This document shows, one piece after another, positions 14,868 to 25,658 of a stretch of 64,000 nucleotides of DNA. The stretch comes from Flavisolibacter ginsengisoli DSM 18119. Its GTDB lineage: Bacteria > Bacteroidota > Bacteroidia > Chitinophagales > Chitinophagaceae. Within the stretch, counting starts at the first letter, position 1, and the number at the start of each line of letters is the position of its first letter. The DNA is taken from assembly GCF_900129295.1 (NCBI RefSeq), contig NZ_FQUU01000021.1, positions 1 to 64,000 of the forward strand, read 5' to 3'. The notes under the pieces were generated by a model. It was given only the letters and a program-made list of their open reading frames with translations, was not told the origin of the DNA and searched no databases. Position numbers and translations under genes: made by a program.

Positions 14868-17800
14868 TTAGAAGTTGACCCTCAAACCAATTTGGCTTAT
14901 CCATCTTGCACTTAATCCAGGGATAGAGCTTGTGCTCAGACCCCATGGATCTCCTTTTTGAGGACTAAACCTGTATTGAGGAGTTAGATCAGTTGCAGAT
15001 TTATAACCCGCAAACTGGATCAATGAATACTGGTCGAAATTTAAGAAGTATGTTCTTCCCCAATTCCTGTTCAGCATATTGGTAAAATTGGAAACATTAT
15101 AACTTAATTGAACTGTATAAGTTTTGCTTCCCACTTTCAAGTTGAAATCCTGTTGCAATTGCAGATCTAAAATATGAGTGAACGGAAGCCTGTCTGCATT
15201 GCGCTCAGCAAACTGTCCCCTGTTCTTACTCAGGTATTTATTACCCTGGATATAAGATTCCAGCATTTGTTTTTGCTGATCTGCAGTATAGGTAACACCA
15301 CCTGTAGTATTGTTCAGGAAGGTCATTGTCTGAACTTCTGAAGCAGTCGGGATATAAATCAGGTCTCCAAAAGCGGAAGGGCCATTATCGCCGATCATAC
15401 TGTTAGAGTAGATGTAGCTGAATGGCGCACCTTGCTGGCCATTATAAACCAGGCTAACCGTGGTAGCTAGTTTATTGTTAGCGTAGCTGAACTTCTTGGA
15501 AATATATGCACTGATGCGATGTCCCAGGTCAAAGTCAGATGTGGAACGAACCACAAAGTTTCTACCATTTACTGTTTCCATAGTATTCCACTGGGAATTA
15601 TTTTGGGAACTGGTAGTTTCATTGTTTACCACAGAATTTCCATATACATAATTGGCATTAAATGCCCATCCCTTACGGAAGGCCTTATCAATGCTGAAAG
15701 TAAAGTTGTAGGAATAACCTTTTTCTCCAGGATTGTTATACAACAGGTAGATACCAGTGTATGGGTTCTTGCCATTAGAACGTAATGGAATAGGTGTTGG
15801 GTTCCTGCTGAAAGAATAAACGTTTCTTGAACCTGGTCCTGCAGACTTCATGGTAGGAGGCATGATGTTCACATTCTGGTAATAGATCTCCTGCAGGTTT
15901 TTAGTATAAAGTCCTTCCACAGTGAATGTCCATCCATCTCCAAACCTTTTGTCAACGCCAAGGGATGTACGGAAGATCTGCGGAAGTTTGAAATCCTTCG
16001 AGATGATATCGATCTGTCCTTTTGCATTGTCAAGACTTATACCGAAATCTGAAGAATTGTATTGTCCATATGGATCAGGACGGAAAAAGTTTCCCGGAAT
16101 GGATGCAATTTGAGTTGCGGTCGGATCAATACCACCGAGGCTGACACCATTATTATTATACACACCACCAGGCCATACCAATGGCATGCGCCCTGTGAAT
16201 ATGCCTAAACCACCACGTACGGTTATATTTTCATCAGGCAGGCGGTAAGTAAATCCTGCTCTTGGTGAAATTGACCAGGGTACATTACTGATCTGGCCAG
16301 AGCGGGCACCTTTAAGATCATAGTATTGAGAGATCTTTCCTAATGCTGAATCGTTCAGGAAATTGTCTGTAAGAGGATCGGTTAAGAATTTTGTCTTGTC
16401 TAAACGAATGCCAAAATTCAATGTCAACTGGTCATTTACTCTTAATTCGTCATTTACAAAGAAGGCAAGGTTCAGGTATTTGAACTTGGCTGCAGATGCA
16501 GTGGAGTTCTCATCTTTGTTGTCCAGCAAAGAGAAAGTTCTTTGGTAACGCGTAGGATCATTTCCGGCCATAAAGTCACTCAGTGAGGCATAAGTATATG
16601 TACCGAAGTTATCACGTATGAAAACGTTCTTGGCATCACTATACAGGTTGTCGGTACCAATATTGAACTGGTGTCTGCCAACTGTAAACTTGAAAGCATC
16701 ATAGAACGTCCAGTTCTTTTGTGCTAAGAGGTTACCTGTAGAAAAGTTTTCCGTTCCAAATACATACCTGCCTGAACCATCGTTAACGGTGACCCTTGGA
16801 AATGGCTTTCCTATAGGGTTACGATTATCTATAACATTGGTATAGGTAACCAATGCACGGTTGGAAGAACCATTTTTCAGGTTGCTTTTCAACTCACCGG
16901 TAGCGGTATGTGAAGTGGTTGGGAATACATAACCATTATTATAAAAATTAATAGCAGTGGTGCTGCTGGCTGATGTATTATAACGTTCCCCGTCATTATA
17001 CCTATAGCTTAAAGAAACCTTATTGCTTGAATTGGCATTCCAGTCAAGTTTGGCTGTAACACGGTTGGCATTCACTTTTTCGGGGTTGTCCAGGTAAGAT
17101 CCTGGATCATAGCCATAGGTTGAACCCAGGAAGTTGATCAGCTTATTGATCGAGTCAACATTGCCATTACCCCTGTAAGTTGTAATGTCAAATGGTTGAG
17201 GCCTGATCTCTTTTTGAGTTTCACCTAAAAGGAAGAAGAATAACTTGTTTTTGATGATCGGACCACCGATCCTGAAACCATAAAGCTGGTTTTTGAAGTT
17301 CGCCAGTTTCGTTCTTTGCTCTTTTGGAACATCGCCCGGTGTTTTACCTGCCAGGTCCTGGTTCCTATAGTAGCCCCATGCAGATCCCTGGAAAGTGTTT
17401 GTTCCGGAACGTGTAGTGGCATTGATACCACCACCGGTAAATCCACCAATGGAAGCGTCATAAGGAGAAACCACCACCTGCATCTGGTCAATGGCATCAA
17501 TAGAAATAGGATTGATATTAGCCTGGCCGCCATTTGTTCCTGAAGCCGCCAAACCGAAAACATCATTATTAATGGCACCATCTATATAAAAGGCATTGAA
17601 ACGGTTGTTTTGACCAGCTATGGAAATACCAGCTCCGTCAGTTGTTACTTTGGCCTGTGGAGTATATTTCAAATAATCGTTCAGGTTGCGGTTTACTGTA
17701 GGTATGCCGCTGATTTTATCTCTTCCAATGGAAGTTTCAGTTCCCCCTCTGCCGCTGCTGGCTGCTCTCCTGGCTGCAATTACAACCTCAGTAAGATTAC

Positions 17801-18137
17801 CTGTATTGTCTGCCAAAGCAACATTGAAGTTGGATTTTTGTCCAAGGGAAAGGTAAACATCATCTCTTTTTTCATCTGAAAACCCTACAAATGAAAAAGT
17901 AATTGTATATGGGCCTCCAGGCTGCATATTACTGATATTAAATACACCGCCGGTACGGGAAATAACACGATACACTGTTCCGGTAGGATTATGAACAGCA
18001 GTAATGGTGGCACCTACCAAAGGTTCGTTATTGGAACCCTTTACAATACCTCCGATACTACTATTAGTTTCCTGTGCAAATGTAAAATGCCCCATGGCTA
18101 GGGCACATACAAGCAGAGTCAAGATTCTCTTTAGCAT
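14868..18137 (-). CDS. Oar-like TonB-dependent outer-membrane receptor
   Basis: A large outer-membrane protein of about 1089 residues from the chosen start. It has a signal peptide ending HFTFAQ, a carboxypeptidase-regulatory-like Ig domain (SIGGIVKGSNNEPLVGATIT onward), a plug region (AFYIDGAINNDVFGL, QMQVVVSPYDASIGGFTGG) and a long barrel ending in the aromatic-type IGLRVNF. This matches Oar-type receptors, which move or display proteins or act in adhesion and are common in Bacteroidota. It has no SusD-like neighbour, so it is not a classical Sus pair. The start is ATG 18135-18137; the open frame extends 23 codons upstream but without a signal-peptide-like start. Substrate unknown. Confidence 0.9.
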   Translation of the reverse strand: MLKRILTLLVCALAMGHFTFAQETNSSIGGIVKGSNNEPLVGATITAVHNPTGTVYRVISRTGGVFNISNMQPGGPYTITFSFVGFSDEKRDDVYLSLGQKSNFNVALADNTGNLTEVVIAARRAASSGRGGTETSIGRDKISGIPTVNRNLNDYLKYTPQAKVTTDGAGISIAGQNNRFNAFYIDGAINNDVFGLAASGTNGGQANINPISIDAIDQMQVVVSPYDASIGGFTGGGINATTRSGTNTFQGSAWGYYRNQDLAGKTPGDVPKEQRTKLANFKNQLYGFRIGGPIIKNKLFFFLLGETQKEIRPQPFDITTYRGNGNVDSINKLINFLGSTYGYDPGSYLDNPEKVNANRVTAKLDWNANSSNKVSLSYRYNDGERYNTSASSTTAINFYNNGYVFPTTSHTATGELKSNLKNGSSNRALVTYTNVIDNRNPIGKPFPRVTVNDGSGRYVFGTENFSTGNLLAQKNWTFYDAFKFTVGRHQFNIGTDNLYSDAKNVFIRDNFGTYTYASLSDFMAGNDPTRYQRTFSLLDNKDENSTASAAKFKYLNLAFFVNDELRVNDQLTLNFGIRLDKTKFLTDPLTDNFLNDSALGKISQYYDLKGARSGQISNVPWSISPRAGFTYRLPDENITVRGGLGIFTGRMPLVWPGGVYNNNGVSLGGIDPTATQIASIPGNFFRPDPYGQYNSSDFGISLDNAKGQIDIISKDFKLPQIFRTSLGVDKRFGDGWTFTVEGLYTKNLQEIYYQNVNIMPPTMKSAGPGSRNVYSFSRNPTPIPLRSNGKNPYTGIYLLYNNPGEKGYSYNFTFSIDKAFRKGWAFNANYVYGNSVVNNETTSSQNNSQWNTMETVNGRNFVVRSTSDFDLGHRISAYISKKFSYANNKLATTVSLVYNGQQGAPFSYIYSNSMIGDNGPSAFGDLIYIPTASEVQTMTFLNNTTGGVTYTADQQKQMLESYIQGNKYLSKNRGQFAERNADRLPFTHILDLQLQQDFNLKVGSKTYTVQLSYNVSNFTNMLNRNWGRTYFLNFDQYSLIQFAGYKSATDLTPQYRFSPQKGDPWGLSTSSIPGLSARWISQIGLRVNF

Positions 18138-18295
18138 ATTAATTATTTGTTTTCGGGTGCAAAGAAAGGGAATTAACGAACAATAGTTATTGACAAATAT
18201 TAACAATTTGTTACCCCAATAAGAGCCTCCAACCCGCTAAAATGCTGCATTTCCTTAAAATGACAAAACTCTGTTTATTAGCCCTGCATAGTTGC

Positions 18296-18303
18296 TACTT
18301 TTG
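18296..18303 (+). promoter_or_regulatory. -7 box TACTTTTG of ribBA
   Basis: Perfect TAnnTTTG match 12 bases before the ribBA ATG, implying a leader of under ten bases. A weak -33-like TTTA lies at 18274-18277, 18 bases upstream. Confidence 0.5.
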
Positions 18304-18315
18304 TAAAAAAATCAC

Positions 18316-19512
18316 ATGCTGAACACGATAGAAAGCGCCATTGAAGATCTGAAAGGGGGGAAACTGGTTATTGTGGTGGATGATGAGGACAGGGAAAATG
18401 AAGGGGATTTTATCACGGCTTCCAGGAATGTAACTCCGGAAGTTATCAATTTCATGAGCAAATATGGAAGAGGGTTAATATGCGTTCCCATGCTTGAAGA
18501 CCGCTGTAACGAGCTGGGACTTGAGTTAATGGTCAATAACAATACGGCCCTGCATGAAACTGCTTTTACAGTATCTGTCGATCTGCTAGGTCATGGCTGT
18601 ACAACGGGTATTTCAGCCCACGACAGGGCTAAAACTGTTCAAGCTCTTATAGATCCGGCTACAAAGCCTGAAGATTTGGGCAAGCCTGGTCATATTTTTC
18701 CTTTGAGGGCAAAGAAAGGTGGTGTATTGAGAAGGGCAGGGCATACGGAGGCCACGGTTGACCTGGCAAGGCTGGCAGGATTTGAGCCATCCGGTGTATT
18801 GGTGGAGATCATGAATGATGATGGTTCCATGGCGCGTTTGCCTGAATTAATGGAAATAGCTAAAAAGTTTGACTTTAAGATCATCTCCATAAAAGACCTG
18901 ATAGAATATCGCATCAAGCGGGATTCATTGATAGACGAGATAGTGCGGGTAGATATGCCCACACAATATGGCCATTTTAAACTGGTAGCCTTCCAGGAAA
19001 AGAACAGCAGTAATGAACACCTGGCATTGATCAAAGGATCCTGGCAGCCTGAAGAACCTGTAATGGTGCGTATGCACTCCTCCTGTTTTACAGGTGATAT
19101 CCTTGCATCCCTGCGCTGCGATTGTGGTGAACAGCTTCACCAGGCCATGCAAATGGTGGAGGCTGAAGGCAAGGGAGCTATCATATATATGAACCAGGAA
19201 GGACGGGGCATTGGCCTGCTCAACAAACTGAAAGCTTACCGGCTGCAGGAACAAGGCATGGATACCGTGGAAGCTAATTTGCACCTGGGTTTTCAAACCG
19301 ATCAGCGGGATTATGGTGTTGGTGCCCAGATTCTAAGGCACCTTGGAATTACCAAGCTTAGGTTGATATCCAATAACCCTAAAAAAAGAGTAGGGTTGAT
19401 TGGTTATGGCCTGGAGATCGTAGAAAACCTGCCTATTAAAGTGGAACCGAACCCGCATAACCAGAAATACCTGCAGACAAAAAAAGATAAGATGGGGCAT
19501 GAGATACTGTAA
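18316..19512 (+). CDS. ribBA: Bifunctional DHBP synthase / GTP cyclohydrolase II
   Basis: A 398-residue fused enzyme for the two first branches of riboflavin synthesis. The N-terminal half makes 3,4-dihydroxy-2-butanone 4-phosphate from ribulose 5-phosphate ([10 protein letters not shown] at 22-31, [12 protein letters not shown] at 93-104, GHTEA at 142-146). The C-terminal half opens GTP, with Zn ligands C257, C268 and C270 ([17 protein letters not shown]) and NQEGRGIGL (293-301). Both active sites appear complete. Length is typical. No other rib gene is adjacent and no FMN riboswitch leader is visible: the 5' leader is nearly absent. Confidence 0.97.
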   Translation: MLNTIESAIEDLKGGKLVIVVDDEDRENEGDFITASRNVTPEVINFMSKYGRGLICVPMLEDRCNELGLELMVNNNTALHETAFTVSVDLLGHGCTTGISAHDRAKTVQALIDPATKPEDLGKPGHIFPLRAKKGGVLRRAGHTEATVDLARLAGFEPSGVLVEIMNDDGSMARLPELMEIAKKFDFKIISIKDLIEYRIKRDSLIDEIVRVDMPTQYGHFKLVAFQEKNSSNEHLALIKGSWQPEEPVMVRMHSSCFTGDILASLRCDCGEQLHQAMQMVEAEGKGAIIYMNQEGRGIGLLNKLKAYRLQEQGMDTVEANLHLGFQTDQRDYGVGAQILRHLGITKLRLISNNPKKRVGLIGYGLEIVENLPIKVEPNPHNQKYLQTKKDKMGHEIL

Positions 19513-19583
19513 TAACTGAACAAGTTAGTGAACGCCCCTGGAAATTATTGTTGTTGGGTGGAATCCTTTACCAGGTTATCATT

Positions 19584-22500
19584 TTAGGGCGGATTATTAG
19601 CGCTTTTTAATTTGCCCCTGCTTTTTTTCTTTTTCTTATTGGCGTTAAACACATCTCCAACCGTGTCAAATTCTTTTCCATAAGAGAGGCTGGCTCCATA
19701 GCGGCGTGTTTGCAGGTTTCCTGCCGTTGAAGTTGCAGTAAGAAAGTCTGCATTCTCCCGGTAAAAGAAAGTGGCCCTTACAGAACCTGATTTATTCAGA
19801 AGCAATTCAATTGTAACATCAGGGAACAATCGAATACTTTGCTGGAAGTCCGATTGAATAGGTACATCAAATGTACCCCCAACAGTAAAGTTCAGGCGGC
19901 CTTCAAAAAGTGATTTTCCAACGGTAACGTTTACATCTCCCTGGTTAATGCGTAGTAAGCCCCTCTGGTCAGGATTGATCAGATTCCTGTTATACAGGGA
20001 ACCAGTAAAGTTCAATGTCAGTTTGTTTTGCTGCAGCACTTTACCCAGTAATTCATTGATACGGCGATTGACCTCTCCAAACAATAATCCCGAAATGGTA
20101 CTAGATATGGCTTCTCCAAAAGGATTGGCATTGGCACGCTGGTCTTCAAATGGAGCAAAGCTGTTGAAAACGATCAGGTAGGTAACCTGTTTATTGAGTT
20201 CATTTGGGTTCTTTTCAATCTGTTGAATACCAAATGCAACCCCGGGATCACGGTAGATCAGGCTATTACTGGGGAACTCCAGCTTAAAATTGAAATTGGG
20301 TTGGAACAATTCTCCCGATAGGTTAGCAACTACGTTTACATCATCTCTAAATCCGGCCAGGCTCTTAGTTTGGCTACTAGATAATGAAAGAATGGTATTT
20401 GCCAGGGGCGCAAAGCTTACATTTTCGGCTGTATAAACAGCGTCAAGATTTATAGTTGCTTTATATGGATCTCCGCTCCACTCTATATAATTGTTAGCGC
20501 CTTTGCGCAATACAAATGGTTTTTTGAAAAAGGACTGAAACGTAAAAAGGTAATTCCCTTCATCGATGTTATAACGACCATTAATGGTCAATGGGTCTGT
20601 AGTACCAGAGTGAATGGTAAGAATGCCGGATCCCTTGCCTTTAATAATATCACCGGTCAGTTCATCCAATATTACTTCCATATTCACCATGGGATTGGCA
20701 GTTAGGGTAATATCATATTTCAGGTTGGAAGCAGAACCACTCAGGGCAGAAGGATTCATCTCGGTACCATATTTCTTTTCCACCATAAAGGCTGCCTGGC
20801 TGCTATGCCGTGAATTGGAAGGGGGAAGGGTAATGAATGAACTGTCAGTTTCAGAGGCTTTAACTTCTATGATCATCTGCATATCCTTCTGGGGGCCTAC
20901 CAATACAAAGTTGCCTGAACCCATTGCCCTTCCATAGAATAGCTGGTTGTCATTGTAAGTAGTATTCAGCAATTCCATCTGCCTGGATTGCGTCTGCACC
21001 ACCAGGTCAAAATACAGGTCACTAAAGGAATGGTGTGTAATATTTCCTTTGAGCACTGCCACATTGCCAAAACGGTCCCGTAACTTGATCCCATTCAAAT
21101 CAATCTCGTTCTTTTTCAACTCTATCTCGGTATCATCAACTTTATACGTGACCTGTGTGAAGTTCACCTTGAAGCTGGCATCCTTCAGGCGGGCCTTAGC
21201 CAGGTAATCACGGTCGCTCCCCTCACCAACAATATCTACATCCCCCGTAATAAATCCCTGCAGGTCTGAAAATAGTAATCCAATAAAACGCTCGAGGTAT
21301 TTTAACTGGAAGTTCCTGGGGTGAAGGGATATCCTATCCCTGAACGTATTGGCTGAATCTTTAAAATCCATTGCCAGGTCAAAATCAATATGATGGTCAG
21401 GGTCAATATTATTTCCCTTACCTGTCAGCATTCCTGTTTTGTTATTGTATAAGGCGGCTGCCTGGACCTGCCCAATAGAATCATTGTCAAATCGCAGTTC
21501 ATCTGTATGAATGTTTGCCATTACATTGAACTTATTCTGCGGGTCTTCTACCACAATATCTCCATGTAATAATCCTTCCAACCTGTTATGAGGAGTGATA
21601 AAGGGAGAGATATCACCCAGGTTCAGGTTGCGCAGGCTGATGTGCAGATCATTCCAGTTTCCGATGGCTGAAGGCTGTGTACCTATCTGCACCTCCTGGT
21701 TGGATTCTTTTAATAGCAACTGTCCCTGTACAATAGTGTTCCTTCTGAAATTCAATTCACCCCCCTGTTCGATGGACCAGTTCTTTCCATTCAGTACAAA
21801 TGAAGAGGGTTTAAACAGAACCGACAACCCATCACTGAAGGTTTTTATCTGTGCTGAAATATCTGCCTGGTTGATGGTCTGGTTGGCCAAGGTATTGACA
21901 GTTACTTCCGACACATCATTTTGTGCTTCGATAGTGAACCTTGTTTGGGGGAACATTAAGGTTTCACTAACCACTGCATTGTTTACCTGGCCTGTCAATG
22001 TCAGCTTTTGGAAGTTACCCGTTCCTTTCAATTGCACATCCGAGAAATTGAATTGGCGGTAAGCAAAAAAAGGAATGTCAGCATCTACATCCATTGTGTT
22101 GGCTGCTGTGTTCAAAGCTCCGGTTATATGACTGTTATTAAAGCCTGTCAGGCTTGTATCGATCAATTGTATGTAATCTTCCACAACACCTGTGGTAATA
22201 TCAAATGTGAACGCCTGTGGTTTGATATTTTTTGGAGCCTTTATATAAGAGGGATAGTAACGGCTTAGGAAAACCGTGAAAGCAGCAGGGAGGCTGTTCA
22301 GATCAAAGTTGCCGGAAATGACTGCATCAAACTCATTGGAATTTAATCTGAGAGTTTTCACTCCATCGTTAAAATGGGAAGAAACAACCAGGGAATCAAA
22401 ACTTAGCCTTTTACTATTATTCAATAGCGTGGCATTGGTGATCCTGGCATTTCCCAGTAAATTGGATAGGGAATTACCCTGCAGTTTCAGGTCAAATGCG

Positions 22501-24299
22501 CCACTAAGCTGCACATCCTGTTTGGATAGGTTTAATGCTTTTAAATTGATGTTGGTAATATTTGCCTTTGCGTCAAAAAGAGGAGTCTTACCGGACAGAT
22601 CAATCAGGCCATCCAGGCTTAGATCGGCATTTGGATCCTTGATCACAAAATTCCCATTGAATTTGCGGTTGCTTAATACACCCTTTGCTATGATATTGTT
22701 ATAGGTATACCCTCCGAATCCAAAGCGGCGAATATTGCCATCAACCTTCATGTCGAGGGTGTTCCAGTCAAAACCTGAACCATTAACTGTTCCATTAAAA
22801 TCAACTATGCCTAGCTGGGAGCTGTTTAAAAACCGGCCCAGTTCAAATCCACTGGTAGCGATCTTTCCAGAATACACAGGATCTCCTTTGTGAGGAAATT
22901 TCATGTTCAGGTCAGTCGTCAGTGTTCCAAGCGCAGTATTGAGAGTGCCATAGGTGACGAAATTATTGATGAAACCTGTGTAGGAACCTGAAAAGCGCAG
23001 GTAGCCCAATGCACGCAGGTTAGGGGAGGTGATATTCCTTAAAGCAGGAATAAAATTAACTGCATCAGCATAGGTGGTTCTCAGGTCACTGGCCTCCACA
23101 TTGATCAGTGTTTCATTAATATTAGGCAAGCCTACCAGGCTAATATTGCCATTGATATAGGTTTTATCTCCTGCCCACAATTCAAGGTCACGGCCATTCA
23201 GGGCGTCTACTGATCCTTGAACTTTTCCATTGATTCGTATAACGCGGTTCCAGTCTTTTACATCCGGTGCAAAAAAAGCGATATCATCACTGGCCAGGGA
23301 TGCCTTGCTAAAATTGGCTTCCATGATCACATCATGCACAAAATTCTTCATCCCTTTTTTGAAGTTCATGGAAAAATAATTTCCAAGCACGCTCTTATTG
23401 GTTCGCAGGTCCAGGTTCTCAAAAACCATGGCTCCGGGCTCAAAGCGGGTATCTGCCTTTAATCTTCTTACAATAAGGCCGCTGCGTTCCCTTGCTGAAA
23501 TGTCGACCCTTCCTCTTATAGTATCATTGGCCCAGCCTACATTTTTAAAACTCCCTGTAATGGTGCTGAAATCCATATGCTCTCCATCAAAAACACCTGG
23601 AGGCGCCAGCTTGCTTTCATTGTCAGATCTGAACCTGCCATTGGTAATGTTCACATTACTCAATAATAAAGTCCATTCAGGAGGAGAAGAACTCTTTTTA
23701 CTGATAGTGTCTTTGTTGGGAGGCTTAAGCCCTTTATAGGAAAAGGTGGAAAAGTAAGGATCTACCAGGTCCAGTTTCGAAATATCGAGTGTTTTTCCTG
23801 TAAGTGAGATCTGCCTGGCATCCATGTCCAAAGACTTCACTTTGATCACCATATCATTTCCTGTCCATGCATCTTTCTGAACAAAAGAGACATTATCCAA
23901 TTCCACTTTTTTCAGGTCAAATTGGATGCCTGAACTTTTTTTAGTACTGGTATCGGATGAAGCAAAATATTTTCCCAGGAAGTTGTAGTTCCAAACCGAG
24001 TCTTTCCTGTTGAAGTTCACTATAGCATTGGAAAGGCCAATGTATTGCAATTCTGCCTTATCCTTAAAAAAGAACCAGTCGGTAATAAGAACCTTAACCG
24101 TTCCGGCATACATCAGGGTGTCCTTGTTCTGGTCTTGTATGAAAACTCCCTGGAGGTCCATTTTGTCAAAAAAATGGAAACGAACATGGTTAATGCTGAT
24201 ATGTGTCTTTAGGTCGCGGGAAAGCTTTCGGGTAACCTGCCGGGTAAGCCAGTTTTGTCCCCAATCAGTTTGCAACAGGCCAATGACAAGGACCATCAC
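19584..24299 (-). CDS. TamB-like translocation/assembly protein (DUF490)
   Basis: A very long (1571+ residues) envelope protein of the AsmA/TamB group. It starts with a membrane anchor, has many repeating beta-rich segments (GDVDIVGEGSDRDYLAKARL, LKGNITHHSFSDLYFDL) and ends with the conserved TamB C-terminal domain (about 1200-1540). TamB-like proteins bridge inner and outer membranes in lipid transport and barrel assembly. The C-terminus is lysine-rich. The first possible GTG at 24299 would cut the hydrophobic anchor in two: the open frame continues upstream to 24383 and adds KFAKIFSRVLLAILLV, but contains no ATG, GTG or TTG. The real start may be ATT (24363-24365) or CTG (24348-24350). It stands alone. 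Confidence 0.86.
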   Translation of the reverse strand: MMVLVIGLLQTDWGQNWLTRQVTRKLSRDLKTHISINHVRFHFFDKMDLQGVFIQDQNKDTLMYAGTVKVLITDWFFFKDKAELQYIGLSNAIVNFNRKDSVWNYNFLGKYFASSDTSTKKSSGIQFDLKKVELDNVSFVQKDAWTGNDMVIKVKSLDMDARQISLTGKTLDISKLDLVDPYFSTFSYKGLKPPNKDTISKKSSSPPEWTLLLSNVNITNGRFRSDNESKLAPPGVFDGEHMDFSTITGSFKNVGWANDTIRGRVDISARERSGLIVRRLKADTRFEPGAMVFENLDLRTNKSVLGNYFSMNFKKGMKNFVHDVIMEANFSKASLASDDIAFFAPDVKDWNRVIRINGKVQGSVDALNGRDLELWAGDKTYINGNISLVGLPNINETLINVEASDLRTTYADAVNFIPALRNITSPNLRALGYLRFSGSYTGFINNFVTYGTLNTALGTLTTDLNMKFPHKGDPVYSGKIATSGFELGRFLNSSQLGIVDFNGTVNGSGFDWNTLDMKVDGNIRRFGFGGYTYNNIIAKGVLSNRKFNGNFVIKDPNADLSLDGLIDLSGKTPLFDAKANITNINLKALNLSKQDVQLSGAFDLKLQGNSLSNLLGNARITNATLLNNSKRLSFDSLVVSSHFNDGVKTLRLNSNEFDAVISGNFDLNSLPAAFTVFLSRYYPSYIKAPKNIKPQAFTFDITTGVVEDYIQLIDTSLTGFNNSHITGALNTAANTMDVDADIPFFAYRQFNFSDVQLKGTGNFQKLTLTGQVNNAVVSETLMFPQTRFTIEAQNDVSEVTVNTLANQTINQADISAQIKTFSDGLSVLFKPSSFVLNGKNWSIEQGGELNFRRNTIVQGQLLLKESNQEVQIGTQPSAIGNWNDLHISLRNLNLGDISPFITPHNRLEGLLHGDIVVEDPQNKFNVMANIHTDELRFDNDSIGQVQAAALYNNKTGMLTGKGNNIDPDHHIDFDLAMDFKDSANTFRDRISLHPRNFQLKYLERFIGLLFSDLQGFITGDVDIVGEGSDRDYLAKARLKDASFKVNFTQVTYKVDDTEIELKKNEIDLNGIKLRDRFGNVAVLKGNITHHSFSDLYFDLVVQTQSRQMELLNTTYNDNQLFYGRAMGSGNFVLVGPQKDMQMIIEVKASETDSSFITLPPSNSRHSSQAAFMVEKKYGTEMNPSALSGSASNLKYDITLTANPMVNMEVILDELTGDIIKGKGSGILTIHSGTTDPLTINGRYNIDEGNYLFTFQSFFKKPFVLRKGANNYIEWSGDPYKATINLDAVYTAENVSFAPLANTILSLSSSQTKSLAGFRDDVNVVANLSGELFQPNFNFKLEFPSNSLIYRDPGVAFGIQQIEKNPNELNKQVTYLIVFNSFAPFEDQRANANPFGEAISSTISGLLFGEVNRRINELLGKVLQQNKLTLNFTGSLYNRNLINPDQRGLLRINQGDVNVTVGKSLFEGRLNFTVGGTFDVPIQSDFQQSIRLFPDVTIELLLNKSGSVRATFFYRENADFLTATSTAGNLQTRRYGASLSYGKEFDTVGDVFNANKKKKKSRGKLKSANNPP

Positions 24300-24624
24300 T
24301 AATAAAATAGCGAGCAGGACCCGGCTGAATATTTTGGCAAACTTTCTCAGGGAAGAATTTTTAATAAGTGTAAAAGTAGCTAATCAGTAAGTTAAGACCA
24401 ATTTGAACGCTTTTGGTTGTACCAAATAAATGTGAAATGATGATGAATGGCACTAATGAATATTTATTTATGACCTGTATCAGCAAATTTTTATGGACAG
24501 TAAATGAACTTCGTCCGTGCGCGGATGAAACCGGCTGACTGCCTTTTAACTTATATATGAATAATTCAATCGGCCTATCTTCGCAGCGCAAATAATTTTT
24601 CTCACACATAAATTTAAATCATCA

Positions 24625-25554
24625 ATGAAAGTTACAGTTGTAGGCGCTGGAGCTGTTGGAGCTACCACGGCCGATAACATTGCCCGTAGAGAACTGTGTG
24701 AAGAGCTGGTGTTACTGGATATTAAGGAAGGTCTTGCCGAAGGAAAAGCTCTTGATATGACACAAACTGCTGCCTTGCTTGGTTTTGATACCAAGATCAC
24801 CGGCAGCACCAGCGACTACTCAAAAACAAAAGGTTCTGATGTAGTTGTTATCACATCTGGCCTTCCACGCAAGCCAGGCATGACCCGTGAAGAGTTGATC
24901 GGTACCAATGCCAATATTGTAAAAGGTGTAACACAAAATATCTTACAATACTCACCAGATGCTATCATCGTTGTTATCAGCAATCCAATGGATACGATGA
25001 CCTACCTGACCTTACAGTCTAGTGGTGTTGCTAAAAACAAGATCATAGGTATGGGTGGCATATTGGATAGTGCACGTTTTAAGTGTTATTTAAGCATGGC
25101 CCTGAATTGTTCTCCCAATGACCTGAATGCTATTGTAATCGGCGGTCATGGAGATACAACCATGATCCCACTGATCCGCTATGCTACCTGGAATAGCGTA
25201 CCTGTAACTGAGTTTTTAAGTGCAGAGCAACAACAAAAAATAGTTGCAGATACCATGGTTGGTGGTGCTACACTTACCAAGCTGATCGGTACTTCTGCCT
25301 GGTATGCTCCAGGAGCTGCAGGTGCTGCATTGGTGGAAAGCATTGTAAGGGATGAGAAAAAGTTATTCTCCTGCTGCGTATCACTGGATGGTGAATATGG
25401 GCAAAAAGATATCTGTCTGGGTGTGCCTGTTGTTTTAGGCAAGAATGGATGGGAGAAGATCGTGGATTATAAATTGAATGGCGATGAGCAGGCTGCTTTT
25501 AATAAGAGCGCCGACGCTGTACGCAATATGAATGATGTATTGAAGATGCTTTAA
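24625..25554 (+). CDS. mdh: Malate dehydrogenase
   Basis: A 309-residue NAD-dependent malate dehydrogenase of the LDH-like type. GAGAVGATTA (7-16) is the nucleotide-binding loop, R-rich SGLPRKPGMTREEL (78-91) is the substrate loop with catalytic-site Arg residues, ISNPMDTMTYL gives the conserved Asn and Asp, and GGHGDTTMIP holds the catalytic His. The loop residues R-K-x-G-M-T-R are those of malate rather than lactate enzymes. It catalyses malate/oxaloacetate interconversion in the TCA cycle. The gene is single, with a strong terminator behind it. Confidence 0.96.
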   Translation: MKVTVVGAGAVGATTADNIARRELCEELVLLDIKEGLAEGKALDMTQTAALLGFDTKITGSTSDYSKTKGSDVVVITSGLPRKPGMTREELIGTNANIVKGVTQNILQYSPDAIIVVISNPMDTMTYLTLQSSGVAKNKIIGMGGILDSARFKCYLSMALNCSPNDLNAIVIGGHGDTTMIPLIRYATWNSVPVTEFLSAEQQQKIVADTMVGGATLTKLIGTSAWYAPGAAGAALVESIVRDEKKLFSCCVSLDGEYGQKDICLGVPVVLGKNGWEKIVDYKLNGDEQAAFNKSADAVRNMNDVLKML

Positions 25555-25574
25555 ATACCAATTCACAACCATTG

Positions 25575-25611
25575 GACCGTCACCAAAGAAATTTGGTGAC
25601 GGTCTTTTTTT
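25575..25611 (+). terminator. Rho-independent terminator of mdh
   Basis: GACCGTCACCAAA (25575-25587) pairs perfectly with 25592-25604 across a GAAA tetraloop and is followed by seven Ts. Confidence 0.93.
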
Positions 25612-25658
25612 GCCCTGGCTGACATACAATTTTGTAACTGATTTCTCACGTTATTTTT

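Noticed and set aside
17225-17581. 118-codon reverse frame inside the Oar-like receptor
   Set aside because: Out-of-frame reading of the receptor plug region; Met and Leu bias comes from the overlapping gene.
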